A stretch of 64,000 nucleotides of DNA from assembly GCA_949987565.1 (NCBI GenBank), contig OX465119.1:14388767-14452766 (forward strand), given 5' to 3'. This DNA comes from Luidia sarsii (taxonomy: Eukaryota > Echinodermata > Asteroidea > Paxillosida > Luidiidae). The notes under the pieces are model-generated. The model did not search any database. It worked only from the letters and a program-made list of their open reading frames with translations, and was not told the origin of the DNA. Shown here piece by piece: positions 47,441 to 59,624 of this stretch (the first letter of the stretch is position 1; each line of letters starts with the position of its first letter). Made by a program: the position numbers and the translations under genes.

Positions 47441-48360
47441 AATAGATGTACACAAAGCTCGGCCGTTAAGCTGAGCCCAACCAACCCTTCCTCCCCCTCT
47501 CTCCCGCCAATTATAATGATTGACGTACAGCAGGACTATCAAAACAGAGATTACAACATCAATGGCAATGAAAGGCAACTTGGATTCAGGGGATTTTTTA
47601 GTATCAAAAGAAAAACAGCACACGATGTGATTGACATCCTCTACAGTCAAGGGTTGTTTTTTTCGGGGGCACCGATTCTGCAAAAGCACTGGGAGTTATT
47701 TCTCTCGAGCTATGCCGAGTGGTATATACCGTATAGTCTCATACTCTCTTTTTCTCTACGAGTCGTTTTCGTAGCTCCCGTTTTCGTAGCTCCCGAATAA
47801 ACTGGATTTTAGTAAGACACTTCGCCCGGTTGTGCCATATACCTGAGGCTTGGTCCAGATTGTTATTGGTTGTCGTTGTTTCTTTTTTCTTTTGAAAAAG
47901 AGAGCGAGTTGGTCCGGGAAACGTACAGTAATGGCTGAAGGAATTCTGCCGGTAAATATTTATCTAAACCAGGGTATTTCTTTGCACGACTTACAGCGGC
48001 GGTCCTAACCTTACTAATGCGCGCGTTTTTTCTTGTTTTCTTCAAGAGGGAGCGGGTCAGTGTTATAAAGCTCTATGCATTCTGTCGTGCGTGCAAGTTT
48101 GCGTATTAACTTCCCTTCGCCGATACTTGAGTTGACTTTCTAAGAGGGTTCGACACAGGATTCGGCCGATTTCGGCGGCGATCGTTTGGCCGGGAGATCT
48201 GAACGATCCTCTCGAAGGTAGACATTTTGAATTCGGGGATTTAGATTTTGAATTCATTGGGCTTCATTGGACAAATAACTAAAGACATAAATTATCTCGT
48301 GCTGGCTATTTGGAGGGCCCATATAACAAATGAATATTTGAAAGGGTGGTATGGCTAGTG

Positions 48361-48425
48361 TGTTTTTTTGTTTTGTTTTTTGTTTTTTGTTTTTTGTTTT
48401 TTGTTTTTTGTTGGGGGGGGGGGGT
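48361..48425 (+). repeat. (TTTTTTG)n plus oligo-G
   Basis: GTTTTTTGTTTTTTG units followed by about 13 G. Low complexity. Confidence 0.9.
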
Positions 48426-48674
48426 CATGTTGCAAATGTGTTATCTTCATAGAACAAAAATATCGTCGCGATAACAGGTTTGGCATGTCTGGTTCTTTAA
48501 AGAGGCTACCGCATGGTCTCAGGCGCGAATGGATTTCAACGCAGCTATAGAGCCCGGGGGACACGATGAGGAAAGGGGACTGCCTCTTTAAGGCTCAACC
48601 CCTTAAGCGCACTAGTATCCAAGTGGAATCAATAGGTTTGAGGGCAGAGTGGACAGAGCAGACCTTTTTGAGTT

Positions 48675-49260
48675 AGGGACAGAGACAGAGGCAGAGACAG
48701 AGACAGAGACTGAGGCGGAGACAGAGACAAGGGACAGAGACTGAGGCGGAGACTGAGACTGAGACTGAGACTGAGACTGAGACTGAGACTGAGACTGAGA
48801 CAGAGACAGAGACAGAGACAGAGACAGAGACATAGACAGAGACAGAGACAGAGACAGAGACAGAGACTGAGACTGAGACAGAGACAGACAGATACAGAGA
48901 CAGAGACAGAGGCAGAGACAGAAACTGAGACTGAGACTGAGACTGAGACTGAGACTGAGACTGAGACAGAGACAGAGACAGAGACAGAGACAGAGACAGA
49001 GACAGAGACAGAGACAGAGACAAAGACAGAGACAGAGACAGAGACAGAGACAGAGACTGAGACTGAGACTGAGACTGAGACTGAGACAGAGACAGAGCCA
49101 GAGACTGAGGCGGAGACAGAGACAAAGATAAATGGAGACTGGAGAGAGGGCCCGAGTGTTGAGGATGGTGAGAGAGTGAGACTAGGGAGACAGAGAGAAG
49201 GGAGAGAGAGAGTCAGAGAGAAAGAGAGAGAAAGAGACGGAGGTGGAAATAAATAGAGAT
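48675..49260 (+). repeat. (GAGACA)n / (GAGACT)n array
   Basis: Blocks of GAGACA alternate with blocks of GAGACT across about 450 bp, then GAGAGA to 49260. Confidence 0.97.
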
Positions 49261-49359
49261 AGATGGAGAGATGGGTGTTGGGACTATATAGGGAATTATT
49301 ACGACTATGTGGTTGCTGTTACGGTCGTTGTCATAGTAATTGTTGTTTGTGTTGCTGGA

Positions 49360-49480
49360 CCATTGTTGCCGCTGTTGTTGTTGCTATTGCTGTTGTTGTT
49401 TTATTTTGCCGTGAGGTCTGTTGTTGTTGTTATTCTTGGTGCTGCTGCTGCTGCTGTGACCATTGTTATCGCTGTTGCAC
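49360..49480 (+). repeat. (TGTTGC/TTG)n tract
   Basis: TTGTTGTTGCTATTGCTGTT and GCTGCTGCTGCTGC. Confidence 0.85.
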
Positions 49481-49849
49481 ACTGTAAAAACCGCCGATCA
49501 AAATTTGGGCGACTTTTGTGTTTGGTCTGACGGACCTGGTATCGGCTATAAGGGTCTCAGTCTCGACATATGACCCACGCATATCGTCCAAATTGAGTTA
49601 CCCGGTAAGTTCAACGGTGGACATTCGAGCCAGCCTTGATTGTCTAGAGAGCCGCGCTGCTATACATCCAACCAGGTCAACTTCGGCTTTTGCTTCTGTT
49701 TTTTTTCCCCGTGAGTTTGCGATTGTGCTGCGCTTGTTTACACAGCAGCCTGGCCGACAAACTGCCGGGATTAACTTCCCGGGGACTGAAGGAGGTTGAG
49801 CCGGGGAACCCAAGTTCCCTGTGGAAAGCGAACTTCACCTTCATTATCT

Positions 49850-50517
49850 GAAACTCTTCTCTTCCTTCTCTCTTTCTCTCGTTCACCTTTTTTCCCCTCT
49901 CGCTTCTTCCTCTCTCTAATTGCTATATCTTTCTCCGTTTCTTTCTCTCTCCTCTCTCACTCTCGTTCTCTTCCTCCATCTCACTGTTTTCATCTCCCTC
50001 TCCCTCCTCTTTCCCTCTCACTATCTCTCTCTCCCTCTCAATTCTTCCTCTCTTTCTCCGCTTCTTTCTCACTCGCTCTCTCCCTCTCTCCCACAACCCC
50101 TCTCTCCCCCTCACTATTATTATATCGATCTCACTCTCTCCCCCTCCCCCTCTTCCTCTCTCCCTTCCCCTCTCCCTCTCTCCCTCTCACTGTCTTCCTC
50201 TCCCTCAATCTCTCGATCCCTTTCCCTCTTCCTCTCTCCCTTTCACTCTCTCCCTCTCCTCTCCCCTCTCTCCCTCCCACGCTCTCTCTTTCTCTATGCC
50301 ACTCTTTCTCGCCCAGTCTCTCTCTACTTTCTCTCTCGTAATACCCTCCCCTCTCTCGTTTTATCCTAATCTCCGTCTCCCTCTCTCCCTCTCTCGCAAT
50401 CCTCCACCTCTCCATCTATCTCTATTTCCCCCCACCTCTCTCCCTTCTTTGTCTCTCTCTCCCTTCTCTCCGTCTCCCCCTCTCCCTATCCCCACCACCC
50501 TCTCTCCATCTATCCCC

Positions 50518-50550
<33 letters not shown>
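49850..50550 (+). repeat. CT-rich polypyrimidine tract
   Basis: TCTCTCCCTCTC units, ending in a perfect (CT)n at 50523-50549. Confidence 0.96.
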
Positions 50551-50553
<3 letters not shown>

Positions 50554-51991
50554 TCCCGTGTTGTTGACTTGAGGGGGCAGAGAGATTTGGGCACCTGACC
50601 CGTGGCTTTGGCTTGTGACGAAAATACGGCAACAATCTACCCTCCACATCCGCCGTCTCGCACGCACTCTTGTCTTTCTCTCCCTAAATACTGCATTTTC
50701 CACGCGGTCGGGACGACTGACTTCCCACCCATCGATGCTGGATGTGACGTCAACTCGTCCGTGGGCTGGGGGCTGTATACCGTTCAAAGATATTCTAAGC
50801 TCCGAGGTATTTTTCTAGGGGCAAAACAACAATTTGTACTCATTCCATGGTTTCAGAGAAAAACTCCGAGGCTATATCTTACCTCACCGAGGAAAAAAAA
50901 TCACTTAACTGAAAACACTCCCAAGCAGAACAAAACAAAACAAAATAGATTTGCTGTATACCTAATTAGTTTACTTTTCCAAATACTTGTCCCAAAGTTC
51001 CAAAATAGTCGACCACTTCGTCACTTATCTTTGTTCGACATGTATAGGCCTATTTCGACGACTAGTGACGAATTGGTCTTCAATGGTCATTGAAGTACTC
51101 GCATGGAAATAATGAGTTTTCACTAAATAACCCATTTGTAAAAGAAAATAATATTGATATAAGCGATAGGTTGAAAATCAGAAGCAATTTACACTTAAAC
51201 AAAGATTATTTGCTGAATGGATCAGAAATGTTTTGAGTTTCGAATTGATATTGATCCACACAAATCAACAGTTGAACCTTACAGACCAACATTGTCACCA
51301 ATTGATAATTTTTGACGACCGTCAGTCAACTTGGTTAGATATAGGTCAAGGAATCTTGTTTACAGTGGACGCCGGCATTCAAGTGATTATGTTTTCCCCC
51401 ACAGTGATGGGATCGGCGCACGGAAGCTCACGAGCGGGGGTGAAATAGCCCCAAACCTCGGCCGTCAATTGGAGAGAATTCACTCGTCTCACGTCGCCCG
51501 GGAACCCGCTGGGAGAATGCTCCCAGGCTATCCCTAACTCGGAATTGTTTTGAAGATGCCAAGTTCAATAGTCGACGCCATTTGTCAGGGTATTATAGTG
51601 ATCGCTTCTCCACTTCAATCGTCAGAAAAAAAACTCTTTCTCCCTCTCTCTGTCTCTCTCTCTATCTACCCCTCCCCCCATACAAAAAACATGTTTACGA
51701 AACACTCAGATTTGCCTCCGAAAAAAGAAACGCCATTTACTCGAGCAAGTAATTTGTTGAAGGGACGAAAACAAAATCTGACTTGGGAGAGAGGACGCCG
51801 CGAGCGGATCGTCACGTTCGCCTGTCAATGACATCGCCCCTGGGCACGAGGATGACAGTAATGCGCACAGACGCCCGTTGCGGGGACCGCCGATGGTGAC
51901 GAGTGGGATCGAGGGTGACGTTCACTACGTGCGGGAGGGGCAGGCTGAGAGGGGTCATTCGAGGTCAACTTCCCCTTTCAAATCACCCAAC

Positions 51992-52450
51992 TATGGCCGT
52001 TTTCGAAATGAAAGCTTAGGCTCGGGCTCAGGCTTCGTCTCCGTCTGACAAAACCTGATGAAAATCCAGGTTGTGGATTGTTTCCGAATTTGAAGGTCTG
52101 TTGGCTTGATATGTACAGGGTATTCCCCAAGAAACTTATGGGGCCAAACGCTTGTTTCTATATAGATGCCTGTGATATTATAACGAGTAACATAAATATG
52201 ACCGAAGCCTAAGCCCAAGCCTAAGCCTTCATTTCGTCAACGGCCTTAGGCTCAGGCTTAGGTCACATCTATCTTACCCGTTATAATGTCACAGGCATCT
52301 AGAAACAAGCTGTACGTCCCAGTTTCTTGGTGAATACTAGCTCTGTGCTTATCAAGCCAACAAACCTTCCAATTCGGCCATGAACCCCGGTTTTGTCAGA
52401 CTGAGACGAAGCCTGAGCCCGAGCCTAAGCCTTCTTTTCGAAACCGGCCT
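51992..52450. mobile_element. Tail-to-tail palindromic pair of TGGCCGTTT MITE
   Basis: Left copy 51992-52242 (TATGGCCGTTTTCGAAATGA, AGGCTCGGGCTCAGG) and right copy 52243-52450 are inverted relative to each other. TTCCCCAAGAAAC and CCAGTTTCTTGGTGAA, and GAAGGTCTGTTGGCTTGAT and ATCAAGCCAACAAACCTTC, face each other. Confidence 0.75.
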
Positions 52451-52937
52451 ATGAGCGGAGAATGGGGCTGCATTTCAGTCGCATCGGTATTGTGCAAAGC
52501 AATATACAGTATTTATGGAGGCCGGATTTAGATTTCAATATCGTCGGGCAACGCTTTGATCATCAAGGCTATAGCACCACGTCTTGAGTTTCGTCTTGCA
52601 GATCGCAGCCGGTGCCCTACACGGCTGGATATTGCCGTACACGCGCCACGTACACCAACTCGTCTCAATTATCTTCTCATTCGGTCCTGTGATGCTCGCA
52701 CCACAACTCGTCTGCCATAATTATAGTGTTTGGCCAATTATGGCCGGGGTATCGGTGACTGGTATTCGGCTAATGGGCCCTGGACAAACACGGCACCACC
52801 GCGGGACCAGCGGGACTGCCCGCGACCAACCTCAACGCCGCCACATTCTCACGTGGCTAAAATGTGTAAAATGCACTTGGGCGAAACGACTAAAAGTAGA
52901 CACTGAACGGGGACTGACCCAGATACAGCAAAGCAAA

Positions 52938-53115
52938 GAAGAGGAATGATTACGACAAGATCCGTGAGAAAATTCAGCAGAGTTGAATTACAAGGCAATT
53001 ATAAGAAGGACATCTTACGAATGACGACGAACATTAAGATCTAACGACGAACAATCTAAGATTGATAATAAATTTATAGCCACGACTATCACATCGTCCC
53101 TATCAAAACAGCAGC

Positions 53116-53120
<5 letters not shown>
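52938..53120 (+). repeat. Duplicated segment, copy 1
   Basis: AAGAGGAATGATTACGACAA, GATCCGTGAGAAAAT, AGCCACGACTATCACATCGT and AAAACAGCAGCAGTAG, shared with 56897-57064. Followed directly by (AG)n 53121-53167. Confidence 0.93.

Positions 53121-53168
<48 letters not shown>
53121..53168 (+). repeat. (AG)n microsatellite
   Basis: Perfect AG dinucleotide, about 23 units. Confidence 0.97.
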
Positions 53169-53174
<6 letters not shown>

Positions 53175-54019
53175 GAAATGCCACGTCTGCTGTATATCTG
53201 TCGGGGGCTAGAAGCCTTATTGTCACAATGTATTGTTGAAAACTGTCAGCTTCATATTGACATCATTCTGCAAGGGTTGGGGATGGCGTGGGAGTGCACT
53301 TCTGTCCCGCACTGACAGCTGTGTGCATTTTGCCCTCCAGCCATTGACCCGTTTTCCCGTTGACTCTTGCACACACAAAAAAGAAAGTTTCAGACACAAA
53401 CACGAGATGGATGGGAGGTACGGAACCTCAAAGCGGCCACATGCGTTTTTAATTTCCCAGTCACACAGACGATTCGATCTTGACTCCTCGATCGTCTGTT
53501 TCGTTTCTCGCGGTTGAGCAGCACCGCTGTTCGCGCTCCTGTGAAGAGGGCACCAGACTATTCGGCCCTCGGTTCGGTTAGAACTGCCCATCACCCAACC
53601 CACCACCCCTCCGAATGAAGTGGAACGAACCAAAATGGCGGCGCCGTGCTCAAAACCGATCCGTCGGGATTGACAGGCGCATTCATCACATGCGGCGCGC
53701 GCACTCGGGTCTGGGGACTGAAAAGAAACGTCATCTTTTCTTGGACTATGCTCTCACGAAGAGACGCTGGTGATTTCATGGGCGCTTGATAATAGGACAT
53801 TGTGGACGGCTGACAGTCCTGTAAGAGTTATTAATGTTGTGGAAGGGTGGGGGGATGGGGGGACAGAACCCCCTTTTTAATCTCTTGCCAGTCACAGACG
53901 ACGGCGAAAAAGGATATACCAGTAATACGACAGCTGCGTCGATTGATCGAGAGGGTTCGGAGGAAGGGCAGATTTTAAAGCAGGGCAGAGTCGAGCTGTT
54001 CAAGGTCGCGGCTAGGACC

Positions 54020-54415
54020 CCCTTTTTCAAAACCCGGCTTAGGCTAAGGCTCCGGCTTTGTCTTTCAATCTTTCATCCATTTTCAAAGTACGAGCAATGA
54101 AAACGGGAGGCCTTTGGCTTCGATTTTCTTTTTTTAAATGTTACACTGCATTTTGAAAATGAAGTTAATAAAAAAACAGTTGCAAACTACCTCACTGATT
54201 AAAAAGACCTGCAATACATCAATCTCAAAAAGTTAGAGGGCCTGACGTTTCGATCCTAGCCGGACCTTTCTCAAACGCACAGTGCATTTTGAAGAAAAAT
54301 AAATAATCCAAAGCTTCAACTTCAACAATGAAGTTCAACCTGTTGTTTTCAGCTTTTGGATATCAGAGACGAAGCCGGAGCCGAAGCCTATAAGCCGGGT
54401 ATCGGGAAAAGAGGT
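54020..54415. mobile_element. CAAAACCCGGCTTAGG MITE interrupted by a family A insertion
   Basis: Ends CAAAACCCGGCTTAGGCTAA and AGCCTATAAGCCGGG. The interior matches 1380-1540 but is split by a family A element (minus orientation, about 54158-54282) flanked by the 11-bp duplication TGCATTTTGAA (54147-54157 and 54283-54293). Confidence 0.78.
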
Positions 54416-55294
54416 CCAAAATAGTTCAGCGCATGCGGTGAATCGCGGGCTAGGATTGGCGCAGGTGGTTGAAGTTGCACAGGGCCAGATGACGGCCGCG
54501 GGAATGCCTATTGCAGGCTCATGTAGCCTGCGTGGATTTGATGGTTTAGATCGAAGCGGACTTCGATCGATCATTGGCTTGACCCAATTGACTTGTATCA
54601 ATAATGATCATATAGATTTATATACAACGCATTTATCCGGCATAGACCGATCATGGCGCGAACGTTCAAAGAACAAAGAAGAACGAGAAGTTGCTGAGGA
54701 CAGACATCGGCCGCAAGAAGGGACAGACGCAGATCGAGCGATCTTGGCGGGTTTTTGGAAATTAGTTTGTACTTCATCGTGACGTAATAATGTGAACACA
54801 GAATGTGGATAGGATTGAAGTGCGTACAAAATGGAAAGTAATGAGCATTTAAAAAGAAGAAGATCTTTTGCCCTTCTGGCCTTGTGCAAGGCACCCAACT
54901 GACGGTTTTACCTCATGCTGTCGGATGCGGAACCATCGGGCCCTCTCATCCTTGTATATTTCCAGGTCAGGTCAGGAAGGGGTCATGTTGTTCCATGACT
55001 GAAGTTACTAACACTCTAGGAACGGGATGGTGTTAATTTTTCTTCTTAGGGATGGACAAAGAATTGTTTAATGTGGATTTCTGGAGGGCGTTTCTGGGCC
55101 AATCATGGCGGGCCGCTGGGACACAATTGCTACACCCCCCTTAAAAAAAAATCAAAAATGGGGGCTGGAATTCGGAGCGTCGACGCAACATGGGCCAGAC
55201 AGATGTTCCGTCAAAGCCAAGAATGTGGGCGGGGTCAGAGGTCGGCTGTTGCCCGAGACCGTGGGGGAGGTGGGCGTGACCGAGATACAGAAGG

Positions 55295-55805
55295 GGGAAT
55301 AGAGAGAGGGAGAGAGAGATGGAGAGAAAGAGAGAGAGAGAGAGAGATGGAGAAAGAGAGAGAGAGAGAGAGAGATGGAGAAAGAGAGAGAGAGAGAGAG
55401 AGAGGGAGAACGAGAAAGAGAGAGATGGAGAAAGATGGAGAGAACGAGAAAGAGAGAGATGGAGATTGAGAAAGAGAAAGGAAGGGAGAGAGAGAGGGAG
55501 ATAGACAGGGAGGGAGAGAGATTTGGAGAGAGAGAGAGGGAGAGAGAGCGATGGAGCGAAAGACAGATGGAGAGAGAGAGGAGGGAAAGAGAAAAAGAGG
55601 GAGCGAGAGAGAGAGAGGGGGAGAGAGATGGGTGGATGGAGAGTGTGAGATAGAGAGAAAGGGGTAGAGAGGACAGACATAATAAGACAGTGTGATGCAG
55701 AGGGAGATGAAGAGGGAGAGGAAGAGAGAGAGAGAGAGGGGGGAGAGGGAGAGGGAGAGTGAGAGAGAGAGAGTGAGAGGGAGAGGGAGAGGGAGAGGGA
55801 GAGGG
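55295..55805 (+). repeat. (GA)n / GAGAGATGGAGA polypurine tract
   Basis: GAGAGA with regular ATGGAGA interruptions, ending in (GAGAGG)n. Confidence 0.97.
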
Positions 55806-56439
55806 GGTGGGTTTGGGTATTAGGCGTGGGCCTATACTTGAAACTAAGTGTTTGTTTGGGGGCGTGAGTATATTTAAACTTTTTTCTCTCATTTTTTCTT
55901 CTTCTTTGGAATGGGGAGGAATAGTTTGTTTATGATTCCGGGGCATTAGGAGGGATTGTGATCGGCTCAGATTCGCCGTGACCGCACCTTGGCCGAGGGG
56001 GGGGGGGGGAGTTAAGCTGCCACCCTCCCCCCTGCATCCCCTGCTCTCTCAAGGGTTGCCCGTGAAAGTATGCAGTGGTCCCGATCAATCGGAGTTCGCG
56101 TCGCACAGTATAATACCGCGCAATATTTCACCAACTCTTCCCAACAATGCCGGCCAATAAGTCGACAGGTAACATTGTTTGGTCAATTCGAGCCGAACTG
56201 TTGCTTTGTGTGGGTCGAGAATCAATCACCATCGCAAGGTCTAGATTGTTTTCTTTCTGGCAGAACCAGAGCATGCTTGCTGCATCATGGGCGCGTAAGG
56301 ATTTTGCTTGACACTTGCCTATCAAACGCCACGGGCTGTGGCAGCGGCCGTCCAGATCCACCGCATTGCGGGCGGCTGGAGACGAAGACTACGAAGTCCA
56401 ATTGGTTGGAATTCGACTCTGCACGCCTTTTGCCGAGTT

Positions 56440-56730
56440 AGCAGGGAGAGGGAGAGGGAGAGGGAGAGGGAGAGGGAGAGGGAGAGGGAGAGGGAGAGGG
56501 AGAGGGAGAGGGAGAGGCAGAGGGAGAGGCAGAGGGAGAGGCAGAGGGAGAGGCAGAGGGAGAGGCAGAGGCAGAGAGAGAGGGAGAGGGAGAGGGAGAG
56601 GGAGAGGGAGAGGGAGAGGGAGAGGGAGGGGGAGAGGGAGAGGGAGAGGGAGAGGGAGAGGGAGAGGTAGAAGGAGAGGGAGAGGGAGAGGGGAGAGAGA
56701 GGGGGAGAGAGAGGGAGAGGGAGTCAGAAA
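56440..56730 (+). repeat. (GGGAGA)n array with GGCAGA block
   Basis: Near-perfect AGGGAG hexamers, with alternating AGGCAG hexamers at 56515-56575. Confidence 0.97.
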
Positions 56731-56896
56731 GATTGTTTGATAGAGGGCTGTGGCTGTATGGGTCCACCACGCACGTGCATGGGATCTGGTAGCCATTAAT
56801 CGTGTAGGCGTGCTAAAATAAAAGCATATGGCTAGCCACCGGCTCTTGTGCAATATATTTTAAGTCGGCGGCGTATACCAATCGCTGGTGCGAAGA

Positions 56897-57064
56897 GAAG
56901 AGGAATGATTACGACAAGATCCGTGAGAAAATCCAGCAGAGTTGGAATTACAAGGCAATTATAAGAAAGACATGTTACGAATGACGACGAACAAACGTAA
57001 TCTGAGATCGGTTAGAGATCTAGCCACGACTATCACATCGTCAATATCAAAACAGCAGCAGTAG
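56897..57064 (+). repeat. Duplicated segment, copy 2
   Basis: Same sequence as 52938-53120 with one internal deletion and a few substitutions; also followed by a GA run (57070-57085). Confidence 0.93.
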
Positions 57065-58114
57065 CAACAGAGAGAGAGAGAGAGGGGGGGGGGGGTGGGG
57101 AAGGGAGGGAGTTTTGGTTTGACTTGTTGGTGTGGCAGCTTCTTTACTCGATCATCAACCCTGGCTAACTGAAATTGCCAGGGGAGATGGCAGTGCCATA
57201 GAGGTCAAGCCAATTCATAGATGTGACCGACAAAGCCCACCTCCGGTCTCAAGTCATCTGGCCACAGTAAGGCGATATGGCTATAATGTCTTCAAATTGT
57301 CGGCGAACCAAACTCAGCCGGGGTATATGCCACAGCACGCTTATCCTAACTTGGTTTGCACAAATCCGCCTCTCTAAATTGGATAACAATCACGCGGTAA
57401 ATCGATAAATGAAGGTTTACAAAATAGGGAAGGAGGCCGATTTCATGATTTTTTCAAACACCATTAAACTCTCAACTTCCTTCCCTTTTCACAATGCTTG
57501 TCGAAAGAAAGAAAAAAAGTCCACGCAGCTTCCCAAAAATGTATCAAATATCGACTGTGGAATTTTTAGCTGGAGGGAAAGGTTATGGATTGCCTAAGAA
57601 TATTATTTCTAGATTATTTTTATTATTTAACCAGGCGCTCGGCTTGGTGGTGGGGTGGGATGGGGTTGGAGTTCGTGGTCGACCGACACGATGTGTTCCC
57701 CGGGAGGATGCAGCGCAGCGCGGCGGGGAGCACGGGCCAGGCCGGGCCGTGGGGCTTGGGGGACCCACGGCCAGGTTGACTGGGTCCCGGTCCGATCCGT
57801 TATAGGTCGGCAGGCCCGGCCCACAGCCGGTAGCCAGGACCCACGGTGGGTGAAACAATAATACTAGAATACTAAAAATGAGATATGAGATATTGGGCTT
57901 GGAGGACTAGGAATGTATGGTTGACCCAGTTCTGAATCGAGCACCGCACGGCCATGGCCTACTATCAACACAGACGGACTAGCTGACAAAACACGATTTG
58001 TAGTCATCATGAAACAGGACAAATTTAGAGATCAAACAGCGAGAAAGCTGCTTGTATTGCGTATGATGGAGTGCTTTCTGGGACAATGTCAGTATCAATC
58101 GGTCATTTCAACAC

Positions 58115-58565
58115 CACCACAACAACCACAACCAGAACCACCACAAGCACAACACCAACCACCAAAACAACCACAACAACAACAACAACCAAAACAACAA
58201 CAACAACAACCAAAACAACAACAACAACAACAACAACAACCACATCAACAACCACAACAACAACAACCACAACAACCACAGCAACAACCACAACAACAAC
58301 AACAACAACAAAAACAACAACAACAACAACAACAACAACAAAAACAACAACAGCAACAACAACAACAACAACAACCACAACAACCACAAAAAACACAAAA
58401 ACCACAACAATGACAAAAGTGACAACGACAACGACAACGACAACGACAAAAACAAAACAAAAACAACCACAACAACCACAACAACCACAACAACCACAAC
58501 AACCACAACAACCACAACAATGACAAAAGTGACAACGACAACGACAACGACAAAAACAACAACAC
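58115..58565 (+). repeat. (CAA)n / (CAACCA)n / (CGACAA)n array
   Basis: CAACAACAACAACCAAAACA and later ACGACAACGACAACGACAAA. An open frame from ATG 58009 reads into poly-Gln/Pro (MKQDKFRDQTARKLLVLRMM as lead-in), but there is no homologue I recognise and no supporting context. Confidence 0.95.
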
Positions 58566-58587
58566 CAAGGACATTTTTCGCAAAGGC

Positions 58588-58625
58588 AGAAACGGTTCTG
58601 CTAGGATGGAAACGTCAGGGTTTCT
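58588..58625 (+). mobile_element. Family A core fragment
   Basis: GCAGAAACGGTTCTGCTAGG + ATGGAAACGTCAGGG. Only the core survives. Confidence 0.55.
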
Positions 58626-58879
58626 TTGCCATTTTTATCTTTCGAATTCGTTGTGGGCTTTAATGCATGATGTTCGATTTTGCAAATTTCGCAAAATTGT
58701 AAAGGCGTACATTCGCGAAGAGCCAAGGCAGAGGGTGAAAAAAAGCACTAGGAAAAGATCGATTTTGACGAGTTTAATGACATAGAAGAGAGGTTTACAC
58801 TTTGTATAACAGACAGTTGGAAAACTATAATTCAACGTCCATTTTTTGCAGGGCATATTATCTTTTAAGAGCAACTTAC

Positions 58880-59150
58880 CTCCGGTTGTCGGACCGCGAC
58901 GCAGGTGAGAGCTGACGGGGAGTAACGCGGCAGAAGCACGGCCGAGCCGGGCGCCCGCGATCCCGCCTACTCGGGACGCGTGGACGAACGATGGCCGGAG
59001 AGCTAGCGGTAAGGTCCCTTCCTATTCCAGCGCGCACGATGGCCGACCTCAACGTCAACGCGTGAAGACGGCACCAGAACTCCTCCGAGGGCAGTCTGAG
59101 ATTGTGGAGGAAGTAAAGAACCAGGCTTAGAGAGACGTGTTTCGTCGGGC
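58880..59150 (-). other. CpG-rich block ending in a strong minus-strand splice donor (candidate 5' exon)
   Basis: The minus strand runs through CpG-dense sequence (GGGCGCCCGGCTCGGC, CCACGCGTCCCGAG) and ends CCGGAG/GTAAGTTGC with the last exon base at 58880. A minus-strand frame crosses it but resembles no known protein. It could be a promoter plus untranslated first exon for TINAGL1 (ATG 14.7 kb away, acceptor candidate at about 44160) or for a gene not seen here. Confidence 0.3.
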
Positions 59151-59234
59151 AGAGAGGTGTTAAACAAAAAATTGTTGCCCGACACTCATTTTTCAGAGGG
59201 TTTTTGAATGACTTGGACCAATACAAAGTAGAAG

Positions 59235-59395
59235 GAGTAGGATTGCGGTGACACCATGTAAAATGTCTGTATTGTGAGTATTTAATTGTGGCTCTGAAAA
59301 GAACCGGAGGAACTCGACGTTTCGAACCGTGTACTCTGCTCGTCTTCAGGAGACTGCTGGATTCTAACTTGGAGTGGGGCTTAAGTAGTTTGAAT
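59235..59395 (-). mobile_element. Family B element, minus orientation
   Basis: On the minus strand: CTCCTGAAGACGAGCAGAGT, ACGGTTCGAAACGTCGAG, hairpin GGTTCTTTTCAGAGCC (59290-59305), and distal CATGGTGTCACCGCAATCC. Confidence 0.72.
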
Positions 59396-59624
59396 ACAAA
59401 GTACCTAACAGTTACATTGACAGTGACATTACCAGTTGATGTTTAGACACCCGTTTTCATAGACAAAATGTTGGCTAGGTAAAGTGCCCAGTATTATTAT
59501 CAACGGTATTTATTTGTGTGGAGCTTTATTTGGGTGTGGATTGATCAAACAAGTTAGAGAATGGTTCGACGGAGAAGTAAGACTGTCATAAGATTTGAAG
59601 GCTTTCATGGTGAGAATAGCAGGA

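Larger units (their letters stand above)
44129..58880. other. Region upstream of TINAGL1 start, no coding gene recognised
   Basis: Apart from repeats listed separately I see nothing gene-like. Stretches without any feature: 44470-45330, 45940-47075, 47445-48355, 50560-51630, 51690-51990, 53175-54015, 54420-55290, 55815-56435 and 57120-58100. Short open frames there match nothing I know. 57640-57860 is markedly GC-rich. Confidence 0.7.

Noticed and set aside
57627..57861. GC-rich frames at 57.6-57.9 kb as a coding exon
   Set aside because: Several overlapping frames on both strands are open because of GC content. No splice-bounded segment or recognisable domain.
58009..58413. Poly-Gln protein starting MKQDKFRDQTARK
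   Set aside because: The body is a CAA microsatellite. The short lead-in matches no known protein, and the other strand is equally open.
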